From Enoplosus armatus (Eukaryota > Chordata > Actinopteri > Centrarchiformes > Enoplosidae): a DNA stretch of 64,000 nt. Below the pieces are notes generated by a model that saw only the letters and a program-made list of their open reading frames with translations, was not told the DNA's origin and searched no databases. Below, piece by piece: positions 1 through 12,005 of this stretch. Location of the stretch: contig NC_092199.1 of assembly GCF_043641665.1 (NCBI RefSeq), forward strand, positions 20,092,860 to 20,156,859, written 5' to 3'. The position numbers and the translations under genes were made by a program. Position 1 is the stretch's first letter, and each line of letters opens with the position of its first letter.

Positions 1-2079
1 ATGGGCAAAATGGAAGAAAATGGACTTACAGTGTAAAATGTGCTCATTTATAATGTATTACCTGTTCCGTCAAGCGAGCCTCCTGATGCCACTCAAATGT
101 CTGTTTCCCTTAAGTATGGCGCTGCAGTCAGGAGGCAATTAGCCTAGCTTAGCATGGAGTCCGCTAGCTAGTTTTCTCCCACCGCTACCGCCATTTGTTT
201 AATCGTGCAGCAACAGAAATGTAGAAATTGCAATTTGTGGTTTTAGAGGGAGGATAAATCGCAGATTTATCAATGAATGATGAATTAGTCGTAAAACAAG
301 AAGTTGTTGCTGTCACATTTCTGTTCTGTTGCATGGAAGTGTTGATTATTGAGCTTACAGATACTGGATACAGAGCCAGGCTAGCTAGCCCCCCCCTCCC
401 CTTCTTTATGCTAAGCTAGGCTAACTGCTAACAGGCATGAGATTGACGTAGATCCTCTCATCTCACATTAGCGTGTTTTCCCCAAAATGTCGAACTCTAT
501 CCTTTTTGAATTTAATCAATCCAGTCCAAATACAAGTACGCAAACTCCTACACAGTTGGGAGACTTTAGGGTGGTGCTTGAGTGCAGGTAAAACAAACGC
601 ATAATATGTTGAATAAAACTTGTACTCGTGTACAAACAAAGAACACTTTTGTAGAGATTTTGTGTGCCGCAATGCATGCCGATGTCAGTGTTGTGTTTGC
701 AGCTTGTTGTGCCAATCTCAAATGGCAAAAACATAATCAATTCATGCAGCTTTCAAAGAGCCAATTACTCCAAATTACAAAAACATATTGAAACAACTTC
801 CTATTAAATAAATAGTTGACGCTGTGGATCATGACTGGAACTGTTTCTGGAAATAAATGCTGTTGCTGTTGCATTTATTGCCGTGATTACGACAAACAAA
901 GTCACCTCTGTTTGTTTTGGGTGAAAGCAGAAGCCTCGGCGAAATCTATCTCAGAGCCTCGACAAATAAAAACCCCAAACCATCTGCATCGTCCCCACTG
1001 TGGCACAATCTGACACCTCCAGTGAAACACCTGGTGTGAACAAAACAGACTGCAGGGCAAGACTGAGCCTTATCTTCTCCGATTATGATGACCCTTTACA
1101 GCGCTGTGGCTTAGTATAGATGCTTTTACGGCCATGTAATAAAACCACTGAGAGCCCGGGGCCCTGCAACCCCCGTTACGCACCCCTCAGGCCTACTGCT
1201 TGAAATTACAGCACACTAGAAAGGGAGAGGCGGCTCCATCATTAAAAGATGGACAAAGCTGTCTCTTTGATTCCGCTCACGTTCGAGGACCCATTCCATG
1301 ACCTTTACGTCAAAAACCCAGACATGAGTGGGCCGCGCAGTCAGCTGGGGTGCCCATCCACCTGCGTCTCTATCGGTGGGAGGAGCAGGAAAGTCCCCAC
1401 ACATGCAGGCGCACATATAATGGCCTCATTGTGAGATGGGGGCGAGTGCCAAAGCTACAGTAAATGTGAAAACATGCCCACCCGCGAAAAGACCCACGGA
1501 TCGCCTTTCACTCCTCCAAACGGAGACAAAGGCGCTCCTTTTTATTTTTCCTCTTGCTAAACCTCTGGATGAAACGCCAGGCTCCCAGAGGCCTCGGCAA
1601 TCGCCGTCTCCCAGCGCTTCTCGCTCCGCTCTCAGCGGCATCTCGTTCGCTCTGCCGACGGGACAGACGCAGACAAAACACGCTATCTGCAACGCGCTCC
1701 AGTGACTCCGATAAAAGCTCCCAGACCCGCCTGATTCTATCTGGATGACACAGTGAGATTCACAGGGAAACAAAACTAAACAAAAAGAACCTCAGCATAA
1801 ACTTTGCTGTCTTTTCAGGGTTCTGTCCAGAGGCAGACTAAATAGTGCACGAAAACCAACACAATCCAAACAAATAATGCTGCCCTCATCTTCATAATGA
1901 TACGATGATTATGTGCTGCGTGGCTATTCAAAACTGTAATGGCCTTTTAAATGACAACATCTTTGGTGGTCACTACTGTGGTCATTTTTTTTCCAGTGCA
2001 CCCACCAAAAAAATGACTTGTTTCTAATGTGTGGCCACTACTGCGATGACTTTTTCCCAGGTCCCATATTGTAGAAAGT

Positions 2080-2505
2080 GAGAGTTCCATGTCTTATTTG
2101 ATGATAAAGCAGGTCTCGGTGCTGTATAAATACTGTGAAAGTATCAAGACGCTCAGTCCACGTTGAAATGCACACGGCCCGTATTCAGAAACTGTTCCTT
2201 TTAAAAGGAGCCGTCAGGAGTTCCGTAAGGTTGTGATGTCACAACTATACAGTCTCCGCCCATCAAGTACAGGGACACGCTCGTCAACCCGCTCAGTAAG
2301 TTACTGGAGCGCTCTGCTCAGGACCACTCTTCAGTTTGTCTACAACAGCTTGTTTCGGACAGAGGGTGCAGAGGGGACGCATAAAGGGCCAGCAGACGAT
2401 AAATAAGGACTTTTTTGAACTGTGAATCATGCAAAGCTGCTCGAGTGGAGTCCCTGAATAAAAATATAGAGCTGAAATGAGCATGATATGGGACCTTTAA
2501 GGGTA
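2080..2505. repeat. Interspersed repeat, family D
   Basis: The segment reads as a fish short interspersed repeat. It has a block with GCTGTATAAATACTGTGAAAG, a GATGTCACAA-type centre and an end reading like GAATAAAAATATAGAGCTGAAATGAGC followed by GGGACCTTTAA. I recognise the general pattern from teleost genomes but cannot assign a class. It is probably a non-autonomous DNA element. Confidence 0.4.
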
Positions 2506-4080
2506 AAGTTAGCAGCTCTGTTCTGCTCTGTGCTGGTTTTGGTGAAGTTTGCTTGAGACACACATTGGTACATCCTCATAGCCTTTACTTGTGTCAAAGT
2601 GAAACATATCGTTTAAAAAAAAGTACTTACAACATAAATCTTTAGTTGCCTTTGTGTTGCTTGTCCAAGTCAGTTAAAGCAAACATCAGAACATTACTGT
2701 ACTACTAGAGCTAACTGGTTCTACCCTGTCATACATAAATGTGGCTGCCCTCTGTCTCTTTGTCTCGTTATAATATTATAAAGATCCTTTTGCAAGGTTC
2801 TCACTTTCATGCGAGTCAGCTGAAAACAACAACAAAAAAACTGCTGGACCGACACACGATTCCATTTACGCTTAAAAAAAAATCATAAAAGTGTTCATCA
2901 GTGAAGATTTTATCTTGCTGAACAAAAAGTATCTTAATCTTTTGTTTGCCACAGAGCTTATTTTCTGCAATAATCCAGAATCCCGTGGGGAAAAAATCCC
3001 ATTGGCTTTTAGTCGAGGGAACCAGGGCGATGCTAATTTCTGGGTTTTCCTACAAAAATGCGCCATCCCTGCAACACTCTATTCGCTCGCTAGCATAGTA
3101 CAGCTTCCGTCACGCTTGGATGGTTGACAGCTGTCTCCACACCAAAAAACATTCAATTTTGACTGAAAAGTTGTCACGGCATAATTGCCACCGTCACAGA
3201 ACTCGACTGATTGAATGCTTTGTTGCCATAATTTTACGTCTTTAAACAAGGTTGGCAGAAGAACTAAAATAATATCTTAACTTGTAAGATCCGTCTACAC
3301 ATTACTGTATGTCCGTCAAGGAACTAGACGCCTTTCTTGTGGCAGATGTTTACTTGCCTGAAACACAATCGTGGCTAGCACCATATCAGTAACAGCTACA
3401 ATCTGACAGGGCCCAGGTAGGCTCGATCCCTGGCATGATTTACTGAAACATCTCAATGGAACGGAGCCATTGATAATGTCATTAGCCGCAGCTGTGTTTT
3501 TCCTGCTGTGACGGGTCAACTGTGTGTGTGGGTGTGTGATAACTCAGCTCGATTTACTGCCTCTCTACGACTGTCAGCGTCAGATAAATGAGATGCAACG
3601 CTATCTTCTGCAGAGAAAACACCATTTTGAGTGTTGAGCAACCAAGATAATAAATCAAGTTTAGGGCTCCAGGAGTGCATGAAATCATGACACCTCAAGT
3701 CAACAGTTCTTGCACAGCAAAACTCTCCTGTCACATAAAAGTGTCTGCTCCTCAACTCCGTCAACGATTGATCACATTACACTTCAGTCCTCCGAAAACT
3801 CGCTCAGTTTCCCCATTCACTTCAATTGAAGTTCGTATGACGGATGCTTTCAGGCATGTGTTTCCTTTTCAGAGTTCACCCTGAAAGTGGCACACAGTCG
3901 GCCAACAGAAACCCTGATGGACTGTGTTGCATCGGTGTGCAGAGGACTTCAAAACGCAACGTTGTTCTCATACTCAGTTTACAGTTTACCTTTTTCAGGG
4001 CCGAGTGTGGAGAAATGTATTGTATGTACGACGGATAAAAGTTGAGGTCCAATGTTTGTTTTGTTTACAAATGGCAGTGG

Positions 4081-4365
4081 TTGTCAGGCTAGCATGCTCA
4101 CAATAACACGCTGTGTTGACCGTTGTTAACCATGTTCGCCATCTCCGTTTAGTGTGTTAGCCTGCTAATAATTGCTAATTGGCACCAAACACAAAGTACA
4201 TCGGAGGCTGATGGGGATGCCATTAGTTTTGCAGGTGTTTGGCGATAAACCATGCACAATTTCATGGCAATCCATCCGACAGTTGTCAGTCTGGACAGAA
4301 GTGGTGGACCCTCTGACCAAACGACATTGCAATTGCTAAAGCCACGTAGCTAGCATGGCTAAAAC
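4081..4365. repeat. Interspersed repeat, family B (GCTAGC/GCTAAC-rich)
   Basis: Shares blocks with the copies near 8.6, 19.2, 20.7-21.5, 33.8 and 37.0 kb: 'gctagcatgctcacaa', 'tttagtgtgttagcctgcta', 'gctaattggcaccaaacacaaagt' and the segment with 'ggcaatccatccgacag'. No coding frame persists through it. Its class is unknown to me, but multiple diverged copies in both orientations show that it is dispersed. Confidence 0.6.
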
Positions 4366-5019
4366 TTGACAAAGCTTGAAATGAAAGCTGTTATGATTAG
4401 TCGCCTTTAATCGATTGACAGGAAAAATAAATGGCAACCATTTTGACAATCATTGCAGTCATTTCTGAAGACATCACCCTGGGCTTTAGGACATTGTGAT
4501 GCGCATTTTTCACCATTTTCTCAGACATTTTAAAGACCAAACGATTAATTCAAGGAACTAATCTGCAAACGAATTAATAATGAAAATAATTGTTGAAATC
4601 TAGGTAAAATGTGTACACCGTATTCACTGTAGGGCTCCATTTAATTAGTTGTTTCTCCCAACCATAAGTGACTTTGCCACATTTGTCCGGGGGGGGGGGG
4701 GGGGGCTGAACTTTTTGTATCGCACAACTGTGTAAATCAATATTTAAAAAGGGCCGTGTCACTAGTTGTTTGTCCCTTTTTGTTGGCTGGTTTAGTGTGC
4801 CCCCCCCCCCAGGCTCTCTCCCAATCGCTACATTCAACTTAGCTGTTCCCATCTGTGCACCTGCCAGCCATCAGCTCATCAACTCAACAGCTTATCTACT
4901 CCGGGTTTTCCAGTTTTCCCTTATAGTGGTAGCGTCACAGTCTCAGCCGCTCAGTTTACATTCTGACTTCTGGGTGCAACCCTCACTGATCGTAACGCAT
5001 CCAGGGCAAACAGTTGTAT

Positions 5020-5180
5020 AATGTATCTGGACGAGCTCTCCCAAGTTTGGAAAAATAACTCTGATGATGCCAGAGAGGGTATAATTAAGGACACTATCGA
5101 GTTGGAAATGAAAATTGACTCGTGCTAGGGTGTAGAAGTAAGGGTATCTCTGCCTCTGCTGCTTCACTTTTGACCACCGT
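5020..5180. repeat. Interspersed repeat, family E
   Basis: Ends in a 'gggtatctctgcctctgctgcttc' block that also closes the repeat at about 11,560-11,850. Other shared words are faint, so this is an old or truncated copy. No coding content is seen. Confidence 0.35.
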
Positions 5181-6775
5181 TTTTGTGAAATCTGTCTCTT
5201 GTGAGTTCCCCAACTTCATGAAGCTGCAGCACTGAATTGCTGGAGTAGTCCATTAACAGGCAGCCGCCTTCTCAATCACTAAACTTTGCAGTGATATTAA
5301 TGCTGAAACACACTAAACATACTCTCTGTTAGAAAAAAGACAGAACCGCACATCTGACGAGGATGTTAGGAGCCCTAACAACTGCTGCGGACTGCAGCTA
5401 CCCCCAACTGCTCCTAGTGGCACCGTCAGAAGGAAGCAGGAGATGTTTATCAGGTCAGGCGTGGGCGGTGCGCTTTTAACCATCTCCTGACAAGCATGGA
5501 GCTGTGAAGTGACTGCTCCAATCACAGAGCGGAGCCCAGCAGCTCTGTTGAAAGGCAGGAATGTATCGCACCACTCGTCTGTAAGCCACAGCTGAGCTCC
5601 CTGCGTGTCTCCTGCCGTATGCCAATCGCCACCCCACGTTGTCATTCCAACCAAATATTATCCAGTTATAATCACCGAGTTACTCCTTTTGTGTCCAGGT
5701 TCTTTCGAAGAAGAAACTCCACCCTCCAAAAACTCTTGCAATGTCACTTTTGTGGCTTTTCCTGGTCATCTTCCACGGAGCTGTTGTGTCGAATATATCC
5801 TCAAAATGTTACTGGAAGTGCTCCTGACGTTGATCTAATCTTGAAAGCCAGCTGCAGGTTGAGGAAGATTTTCATCAAGGTACCCGTATTGATGGTGTGA
5901 GCAACTGCACAGCTCTTTGAAAACGTCCATCACGTCTCTCAAATTAAGAGGCTGCAGATGGAAAGCCAATACCAATCCTGGTGCCTGGTCGATGGCTTAT
6001 CAACTGAAAAGGGAAAGACTTCTTTGCATTCTACAAACAGTTTCAAAAAATATTAAAAATACCTTCACTTTTCACTCTGTCACGTGCTCCTTCATTACCA
6101 TGAACACACAGTTTTATTTTGACTCAATCCTACACCCACCGTCCTGCTGCTGGAAACCCTCGCTAGAGTACCAAATGTGTATTAATCCACAGCTGAAAGT
6201 AGTCCCCAACAAAGGCACTATTTCCTCCTGTTTGAGTAACGTTTGTTAAAAACTGAAACTGTGCATCTCGAGTAGGAATCAGTTGGCGTTGGGTTCCACA
6301 CAAAGGGGGAGGGAAGGGAAGTCAAGTATTGGCTTTGGTCTTCTTTGCTTCTTACTTGCATTAAATGAATGAAATTTTAAAACAGACACCTTACACCGGT
6401 GGTAAATTGAATCAAAAACCACACTCGTGACTGAATGATAGTACCACTTTGCTGTTTCAAAGTCTGGACCAAGCACCATGACGGGACAGCCCCACAAAAC
6501 TGGCTTTTGTCAGTTAGGAGGACGCTGCATTCATTATTCTCTATTCTTTATGTGGCCCCCCGATTAAGCTGGATTTATGGTCGCTGTAGTATCTAAGGCG
6601 TGAGGGTCCATGAGGCCAAAAGGAAGTGATCGCGTCATGCCGAAGGCTCCTGGACTCCCCAACCACAAACCCCAAATTGGAGGTGAGCCCCCCTAACATG
6701 TTTGTGCGAAAACACTCGACGCATGCTGCTCTTACTGCACTATCCTGTATGTGTGCACAGGCGAAAGGGTCTGAC

Positions 6776-6866
6776 CTGCAGCTCCCTGCTCTTCCTCTGT
6801 AGTCCAATGTTGAGGGCCTCTTCTGCTTCTAGCTTGGAGCTGGCACTGCTTATCTCCAGGTCCTTC
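6776..6866 (-). CDS. Myosin-rod-like coiled-coil gene, 91-nt exon
   Basis: Minus-strand internal exon, acceptor AG at 6,868-6,867 and donor GT at 6,775-6,774. It opens with one base that completes an Arg codon begun in the exon at 9,205. It encodes KDLEISSASSKLEAEEALN followed by IGLQRKSRELQ. This aligns without gaps to the class II myosin heavy-chain rod segment that starts KKDFEL in sarcomeric myosins. The length of 91 nt and phase match the exon after the 146-nt exon in vertebrate sarcomeric myosin genes, as I remember them. It is the last exon of the gene visible here, and transcription continues toward and past position 1. The sequence is more diverged than fast or slow muscle myosins, so the paralogue cannot be named. 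Confidence 0.8.
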
Positions 6867-8000
6867 CTTCGGAGAGAAACAGATATTAAACACAGTTACG
6901 ATACAATCTAGACGGACGTATTATACGTAATCAGGCCATACTGATTTATTTAGGGTGTTTTATTTGCTGTGATAGAGAGCGGCAGATTGCAGGGATCCGA
7001 CGGAGCCTTTCGTCAGCTCGCTTGATGTCTCAACCGACGTCACAAGCAAAACAAAAAAATCACAAGCTGGCCCATCACAGCTCCTGCGGTCACCAGTTGG
7101 TCTCACTGTAGCTACACCGTAAGCCCCTTTTTTTTAAACGCAGAACTATCAACTACCAGCTTCAGTGATCACCAGCGGCTACTGAAGAAATACAGAAGAA
7201 TAAAAGTCCAAAAGTCCATATTAAACCTCTCAAACCTCTAAAACATGTGGCAGAACTGGCAGGAGAATAAAAAGTCATGTCAAGTCTTGTTTATCTGTTA
7301 ATATGGCTTTACGTAAATGTTCTGTAACGGCTACTAACACACAGCAGGACTAATGCTGGTGTAACACTTAGCGAATGGTGCGTGAGAGGTGGCGTTCTCG
7401 CCACTGGACAGCGGCAAGGCGTGTTCCTTCCTACCTCGCATGCTGCATCAGTGATGGAACACAAGATGCGTCCACGTGCGCCATTTGTTCTCTCCCTCCC
7501 TTTTTTAATTCCACATGATGCACATTCCCTTTGCATTCCGTATTAAAGTCGCCCGTAACCAGCTGCTTCATCCCGTGTGGCGCGCGCCTCAATTCATCAC
7601 ACGTTCAACGCATGCTTTGGCAACATGTTCTTTGATCAGAACATCATGCCAATAAAGATTTATTGAGTTTCGAGCTGAGCCAAGCTGAGTGACAGATTTC
7701 ATATTCTCTCCCAATATGGCGTGTTTGGGAAAACACAGCACCTTAGCAACGAGGTGAGTGACTCACTTTATTAATGTTTGCAGTGAAAGAGGGTCACGCA
7801 ATTATCGATGTCAGAGAGAACAAGTTTTAACTCCATGAAGAAGATGTTATTGCTCAGTATGTGTGTGTTTTTCCTGACAGTTGGTTCTTGTCTTCACTTA
7901 ATTGTTGCTGCGAGGTAAAGTACAGTGACTGATTCCATTCACTCTCATATTACTGAGGGCAGATAGCAACATGTTGGGATGTTAGTGACTGCCTTGGGGG

Positions 8001-8028
8001 TGTGGGGGTGTGTGTGTGTGTGTGTGTG
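8001..8028. repeat. (GT)n microsatellite
   Basis: About a dozen GT units preceded by a G-rich run, in the intron between the 91-nt and 146-nt rod exons. Confidence 0.8.
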
Positions 8029-8589
8029 GCTCTTCTGCCCCAGGACAGCATGATCATCATCATATCAGAATGTCAAGAACTTTTTGAAGTCCATCAGTGT
8101 GTCTCTTTTCCTGGGGTCAGCAGATATGATCACAGCAGCTCTCATATCTCTCATTTCATTGTTGATGTGACCTGTTGTCACATGCAGGACCTCTAGTACT
8201 ACAGGCAGGAGTAAAGTGTCGACTCAGTCTCTCGAAAACCATTTTGCTGTGCTTTCTTCCCTTTTATTGTGTTTTTTGTAGGCTGATATAAATGTTTATG
8301 AGGTAGCTTTAAAGCCTTTATCATAGTTGGCGTCAATGTATACTTTCTGAAAATGTCCATGTTTACATTGGTGTTTTTCCCCTTATGATCACTGACTGGA
8401 GGGCATGGTTAACTTTTTTTTTTTTTTTACCACTTCATGACTGATTACAAGTTATAGAGAATTCCACAGAATAATGATGACCTGAACTTCAAAAAGAAAA
8501 AGAAATCACGTAATGTGGCTCAGTAAACTGCATACGGCATAGATCTGTTATCATTTAATAGGAAAGAATATCAAAGAGAAAGGGGAGGG

Positions 8590-8990
8590 AAGCCATGCTA
8601 GCAGCTCACGCACAAATGCTAACATGCTTACAGTAAAATGACATTGCTAAGATGCTGATGTTTGGCAGGCGCAATGTTTACCATTTTCACCATCTTAGTT
8701 TAGTGTGTTGGCATGCTAACGTTTGCTAATTAGCGCTAAACACAAAGTGCAGCTGAGGCTGAAGTCTACAGCCATGCTAGCAGCTCAAGCACAAATGTGC
8801 TTTGAGCTGAATGCTAACATCAGCATGCTAACATGCTTACATTAAAATGACATTGCTAAGATGTTCGGCAGGTACAATGCTTACCATTTTCACTATCTTA
8901 GTTTAGTGTGTTGGCATGCTAACGTTTGCTAATTAGCGCTTAACACAAAGTGCAGCTGAGGCCGAAGTCTACATGCTAGCAGCTCAATCA
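8590..8990. repeat. Family B repeat, tandem duplicate
   Basis: Two adjacent copies of a roughly 180-200 bp unit. Both carry 'gccatgctagcagctca', 'gcacaaatgct', 'catgcttaca.taaaatgacattgctaaga', 'gtgttggcatgctaacgtttgctaattagcgct' and 'aacacaaagtgcagctgaggc'. The near identity of the two units points to a recent local duplication of an interspersed element. Intronic. Confidence 0.75.
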
Positions 8991-9204
8991 GCAAGAATAG
9001 CAGAATGACGATGGGTTGAGCCAGACCTTTCTCCGAAGTGTGGAGATCGGGTCTGCCTATGCGAGACTAGGACAGACCGATATTGTCAACCCTAGAGCCA
9101 TAATGTGACTGGATGTGACGCCTCCATTTTCTTACGCAAGCTGATAACACTTTGATTTTGTCACATGCTGTAAAATCTATGATATCAGTGTGCATGTCTT
9201 TGAC

Positions 9205-9350
9205 CTTTTGATGAGGTCTTCCAGTCCACTCCTATTCTTCTCCATCTCTCCCAGACTCCCCTGTGTGGATCTGCTGTCGCCCTCCAGCTTCCTCCTGCTC
9301 TTCTCCAGCTCGACGCGCTGCCGGCGCTCCTGCTCCAGCCGGTACTCCAG
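9205..9350 (-). CDS. Myosin-rod-like coiled-coil gene, 146-nt exon
   Basis: Minus-strand internal exon, phase 0 at entry and phase 2 at exit. Acceptor 'gtgttcag' lies just above 9,350 and donor 'AAAAG|gtcaaag' at 9,205. It encodes LEYRLEQERRQRVELEKSRR, then KLEGDSRSTQGSLGEMEKNR, then SGLEDLIK. The core LEQE..Q..LE..RRKLEGD is the diagnostic block of the class II myosin rod. The 146-nt length and both boundaries match those I recall for vertebrate sarcomeric myosin genes. The stretch after KLEGD differs from both muscle (LKLTQES) and non-muscle (STDLSDQ) myosins, so this is a divergent member. It would act as a parallel coiled coil in filaments or as a scaffold. Confidence 0.85.
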
Positions 9351-9924
9351 CTGAACACGACCGACGAAACAGGACGAACATAAAACACAACGATCACAAT
9401 GTAAAAGGTACAGTTGAAAGTAGGGTTCAACTGTGTTTTTTGAGGGCTGAAACTGGTAATATTTTACCAACTATATAATTGCCAACGGCTAAATATTTTA
9501 TGCCAGTAATCAATATCTTTTATACTGACCATTTATTACATTTGACCATTTTTATCCACAAAATTACATGTGTTCAGTGTTTCCCACGATTTGCCAAGGC
9601 CTATTGGCTAACAGGGTTACAATTAAGTCGAATAACCTTAAGTTTCCATTCCTCATATTACTGTCGAACAGTTGGTTCATGACCTTAATATTACTACAGC
9701 ATGTGTGCTTCTGTTGGATGCAAAGGTTGGACCAATATGTTAGTCTTATACTGACCTTTTACATTAAACATCAAATATGGGCCAGTCAGTACAGTCTACT
9801 TCTGATATATGAGGAAGTTTAATCAAATGCCTTTTTTATTGTAGCATTTATACAGTTAACACGTTGTTGTTGCTGGTTTTTCCCCCCTTGTCCCTTTCCC
9901 TGCTTTTTCAATCCACTGTGTTTC

Positions 9925-10210
9925 AAAGCTGCACTAACTCAGCTCTACGGAGCGTTTTAGCGTCTGATGAATCAACTGTATGCTACCTGTCCAGCACCAC
10001 ATGGCGATTAACGACTAGCTGGTGAACAGCTAGCAGCTCTTTAGCATTTAGCAGCTAAAGAGCCAGATTTTTTTCTTTTTCCTCCGGAGTTGGTGGAAAG
10101 CAAAACAGAGCTAAAAGAAGAGCGAACACGAATCTACGTTCCTACTGTAGCCACCAGTGAATGCTAGTGTTGCTCCGTGTCGGGTGTGTAAACATGCAGG
10201 AAAGGTGAGA
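9925..10210. repeat. Interspersed repeat, family C
   Basis: Blocks such as 'gctgcactaactcagc', 'aacagctagcagctctttagcatttagcagctaaagagccag', 'ggagttggtggaaagcaaaacagagctaaaagaagag' and 'aatgctagtgttgctccgtgtc' recur at about 23.5, 27.2, 35.2 and 40.6 kb. This is a fish-type dispersed repeat lying in a rod-gene intron. Confidence 0.65.
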
Positions 10211-10232
10211 CGATGTCAGGATATGAACTTAC

Positions 10233-10319
10233 ATCTTCGGCTTGCATCTGTAGCTTGGTTTTCTCTTTGGTCAGCAGGTTCACCTTCTCCTCTTCGCTCT
10301 GCAGGTCCTCGATGGCCTG
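10233..10319 (-). CDS. Myosin-rod-like coiled-coil gene, 87-nt exon
   Basis: Minus-strand exon of exactly 29 codons, phase 0 at both ends, acceptor 'ccccaacag' and donor 'GAAGAT|gtaagt'. It encodes QAIEDLQSEEEKVNLLTKEK then TKLQMQAED. It aligns residue for residue with the sarcomeric myosin rod segment [20 protein letters not shown]. The boundary with the preceding 105-nt exon falls inside what I remember as one longer exon in sarcomeric myosin genes, so an extra intron appears to be present here. Confidence 0.85.
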
Positions 10320-11559
10320 CTGTTGGGGTGAAACAAGATGTCTGAGCCTGGGCCGCACATGTGTCCCTTAATCACTGATCCTCCGCTAGCGTTGCCTCAC
10401 GCCCCATCTGTCTGCCACATTGGCGCTTGGAAGGATAGGGGTTGTTCAGTTGCTAAGAAAATGTCAGGAGTCATCTCGGAGCAGAGATCGTCTCTCGTTC
10501 TTTCCAGAGACTGGGAACAATAGTGTCGGAATATCAAACCCACCGACTCCGGGCCTCAACTCAGCCAAACAGCACTTGTAACGCCAAGCTGACTCATCTT
10601 GTGTTTTTTTTCCTCCCACAAGTATCTCCTTGTGTTCCAGACTAAATCCATAATCTAACACATGTTCGACCAACAGCGGGAAGATAATGAGGCCTGATGC
10701 TAAATTGCCCCCACGGATTACCCAACGATGCCGACTGCTACCGTTGGTCAAAAGCATCTGGGAGGAATTAGAGAACAGGGCCTCGTACAGCTGCCCTAGA
10801 GTGACGAGGTTGTTGAGGGTTAAGATTTCCTTTTTTCTTTTTTAGATTTCAAAGCTCCTCTTTTCAAAGTAGAGAGCGCCGTGTGTCTGATGGGGAGCAC
10901 ATTTATCACGAGTGCCACTTTTGGCAGGTCCGCGGGCCATATGGTTCCATTTTCCCAAAGTTATGTTTCCTTCTCAGTCGAGCAGCGAGGGAGGTATCTC
11001 CCTCCGCTCTGACAAATGCGACAAGGCTATCGATTACGCTAATGAACAATCAGCCACACAGCGCGACATGCTGGCTAAGTGTTGGCGAGGTTTTACATAG
11101 CTTACAGTGAGCGTGACATAGATCCCAATCCAAGAGAACTGTGTGGTGTACGTTTTACAGCAGTAGATCTTTCTTGACTTTGGAAACATTAACAAATTTA
11201 AAAAAGTAAACTCAGGGTGCACTTAACTAGCTGCTTCCAGAACTTTCAACCGCATCTCACGGTCTTCATCAGCGGATAGAGTTTGCTGTGTTGTCACGGG
11301 TATATCTGCATTAAGTATGGAACTCAGTAGTTCCATACTTAAGTCACGCGATGACAGCTGATCAGTTTCCATGAAAGCGGAGCGAAATGTTTTACGAGGA
11401 CAGACATACATTCAACAGATTTTTTTTAGTGTTGAGAAAGGGTGACCATGAACACCTCTAATTCCATATATATCGCCTGGCCCTGACTCCCTCCATGAAA
11501 ACAGTTGTACGATGTCTTCTGCGGCTCTGGAGGAGCTTCGTCAAGTCTGAGAAAATAGC

Positions 11560-11850
11560 CCTCATAACGCGGTAGCCTAAGGGGTGAACCCCATGTTTGT
11601 TGCATTTCGCTCCCCATCTCCCTGAATTCATAAATAACCCTTGCGATGTCATCAGGGTTATCTCAATTTGTAGACTGCAAATTTCTGGTCTATGTTACGA
11701 AATGGAGGCGTAGAGTTTGAAAGGGGTCGGCATTTGTCAAGCAAAAAAGATGCTGTTGCTTGCATTATGGGAAATGTAGGATCCAGTGTTTTTATATCTA
11801 GAGACTGAGGGTCAGGATATCTCTGCTGCTTCTTTTTAATACTGCGTGCC
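11560..11850. repeat. Interspersed repeat, family E
   Basis: Contains 'gatgtcatcagggttatctca', 'gtagagtttgaaaggg', 'gcattatgggaaatgtaggatccagtgttttt' and 'ggatatctctgctgcttc'. I recognise this as a dispersed teleost repeat. No frame is conserved. It lies in the intron just downstream of the 105-nt rod exon. Confidence 0.5.
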
Positions 11851-11900
11851 GTAGAGCAGTATCCTACCCGTAACCTCAACAACGCTCACTGTGCTCTCAC

Positions 11901-12005
11901 CTGGCTGAGCTCCACCAGATGTTCTTTCTCCGTCTGGAGCTTCTGCAACGCCTCCTCCCTCTGAAAAAGCTGCTCCGACAGCCTCCTTACCTCACTGTCT
12001 GATGA
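11901..12005 (-). CDS. Myosin-rod-like coiled-coil gene, 105-nt exon
   Basis: Minus-strand exon of 35 codons, phase 0 at both ends. The acceptor is 'ctctccttccag' and the donor 'CTCAGCCAG|gtgagag'. It encodes SSDSEVRRLSEQLFQREEAL then QKLQTEKEHLVELSQ. It occupies the same 35-residue span as [20 protein letters not shown]... of muscle myosins, with no gap against the exons on either side. A (GA)n tract lies just upstream of the acceptor on the plus strand and forms its polypyrimidine tract. Confidence 0.85.

Larger units (their letters stand above)
1..6775. other. Non-coding flank/intron with interspersed repeats
   Basis: I see no convincing exon here. On the minus strand this should be the intron following the 91-nt myosin-rod exon, yet the large rod exon that follows in vertebrate myosin heavy-chain genes (about 390 nt in my memory) is absent. 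That intron therefore seems to run past the left edge. The stretch holds several fish-type interspersed repeats, listed separately, and homopolymer runs such as the G run near 4,690 and the C run near 4,801. Confidence 0.6.

Noticed and set aside
1426..1773. Overlapping frames on both strands (89-115 codons)
   Set aside because: GC-richer unique DNA without splice support or motifs; equal openness on both strands argues against coding.
5313..5654. Minus-strand frame of 113 codons as a possible next rod exon
   Set aside because: No heptad pattern or myosin similarity; Trp/Cys/Pro content is unlike a coiled coil.
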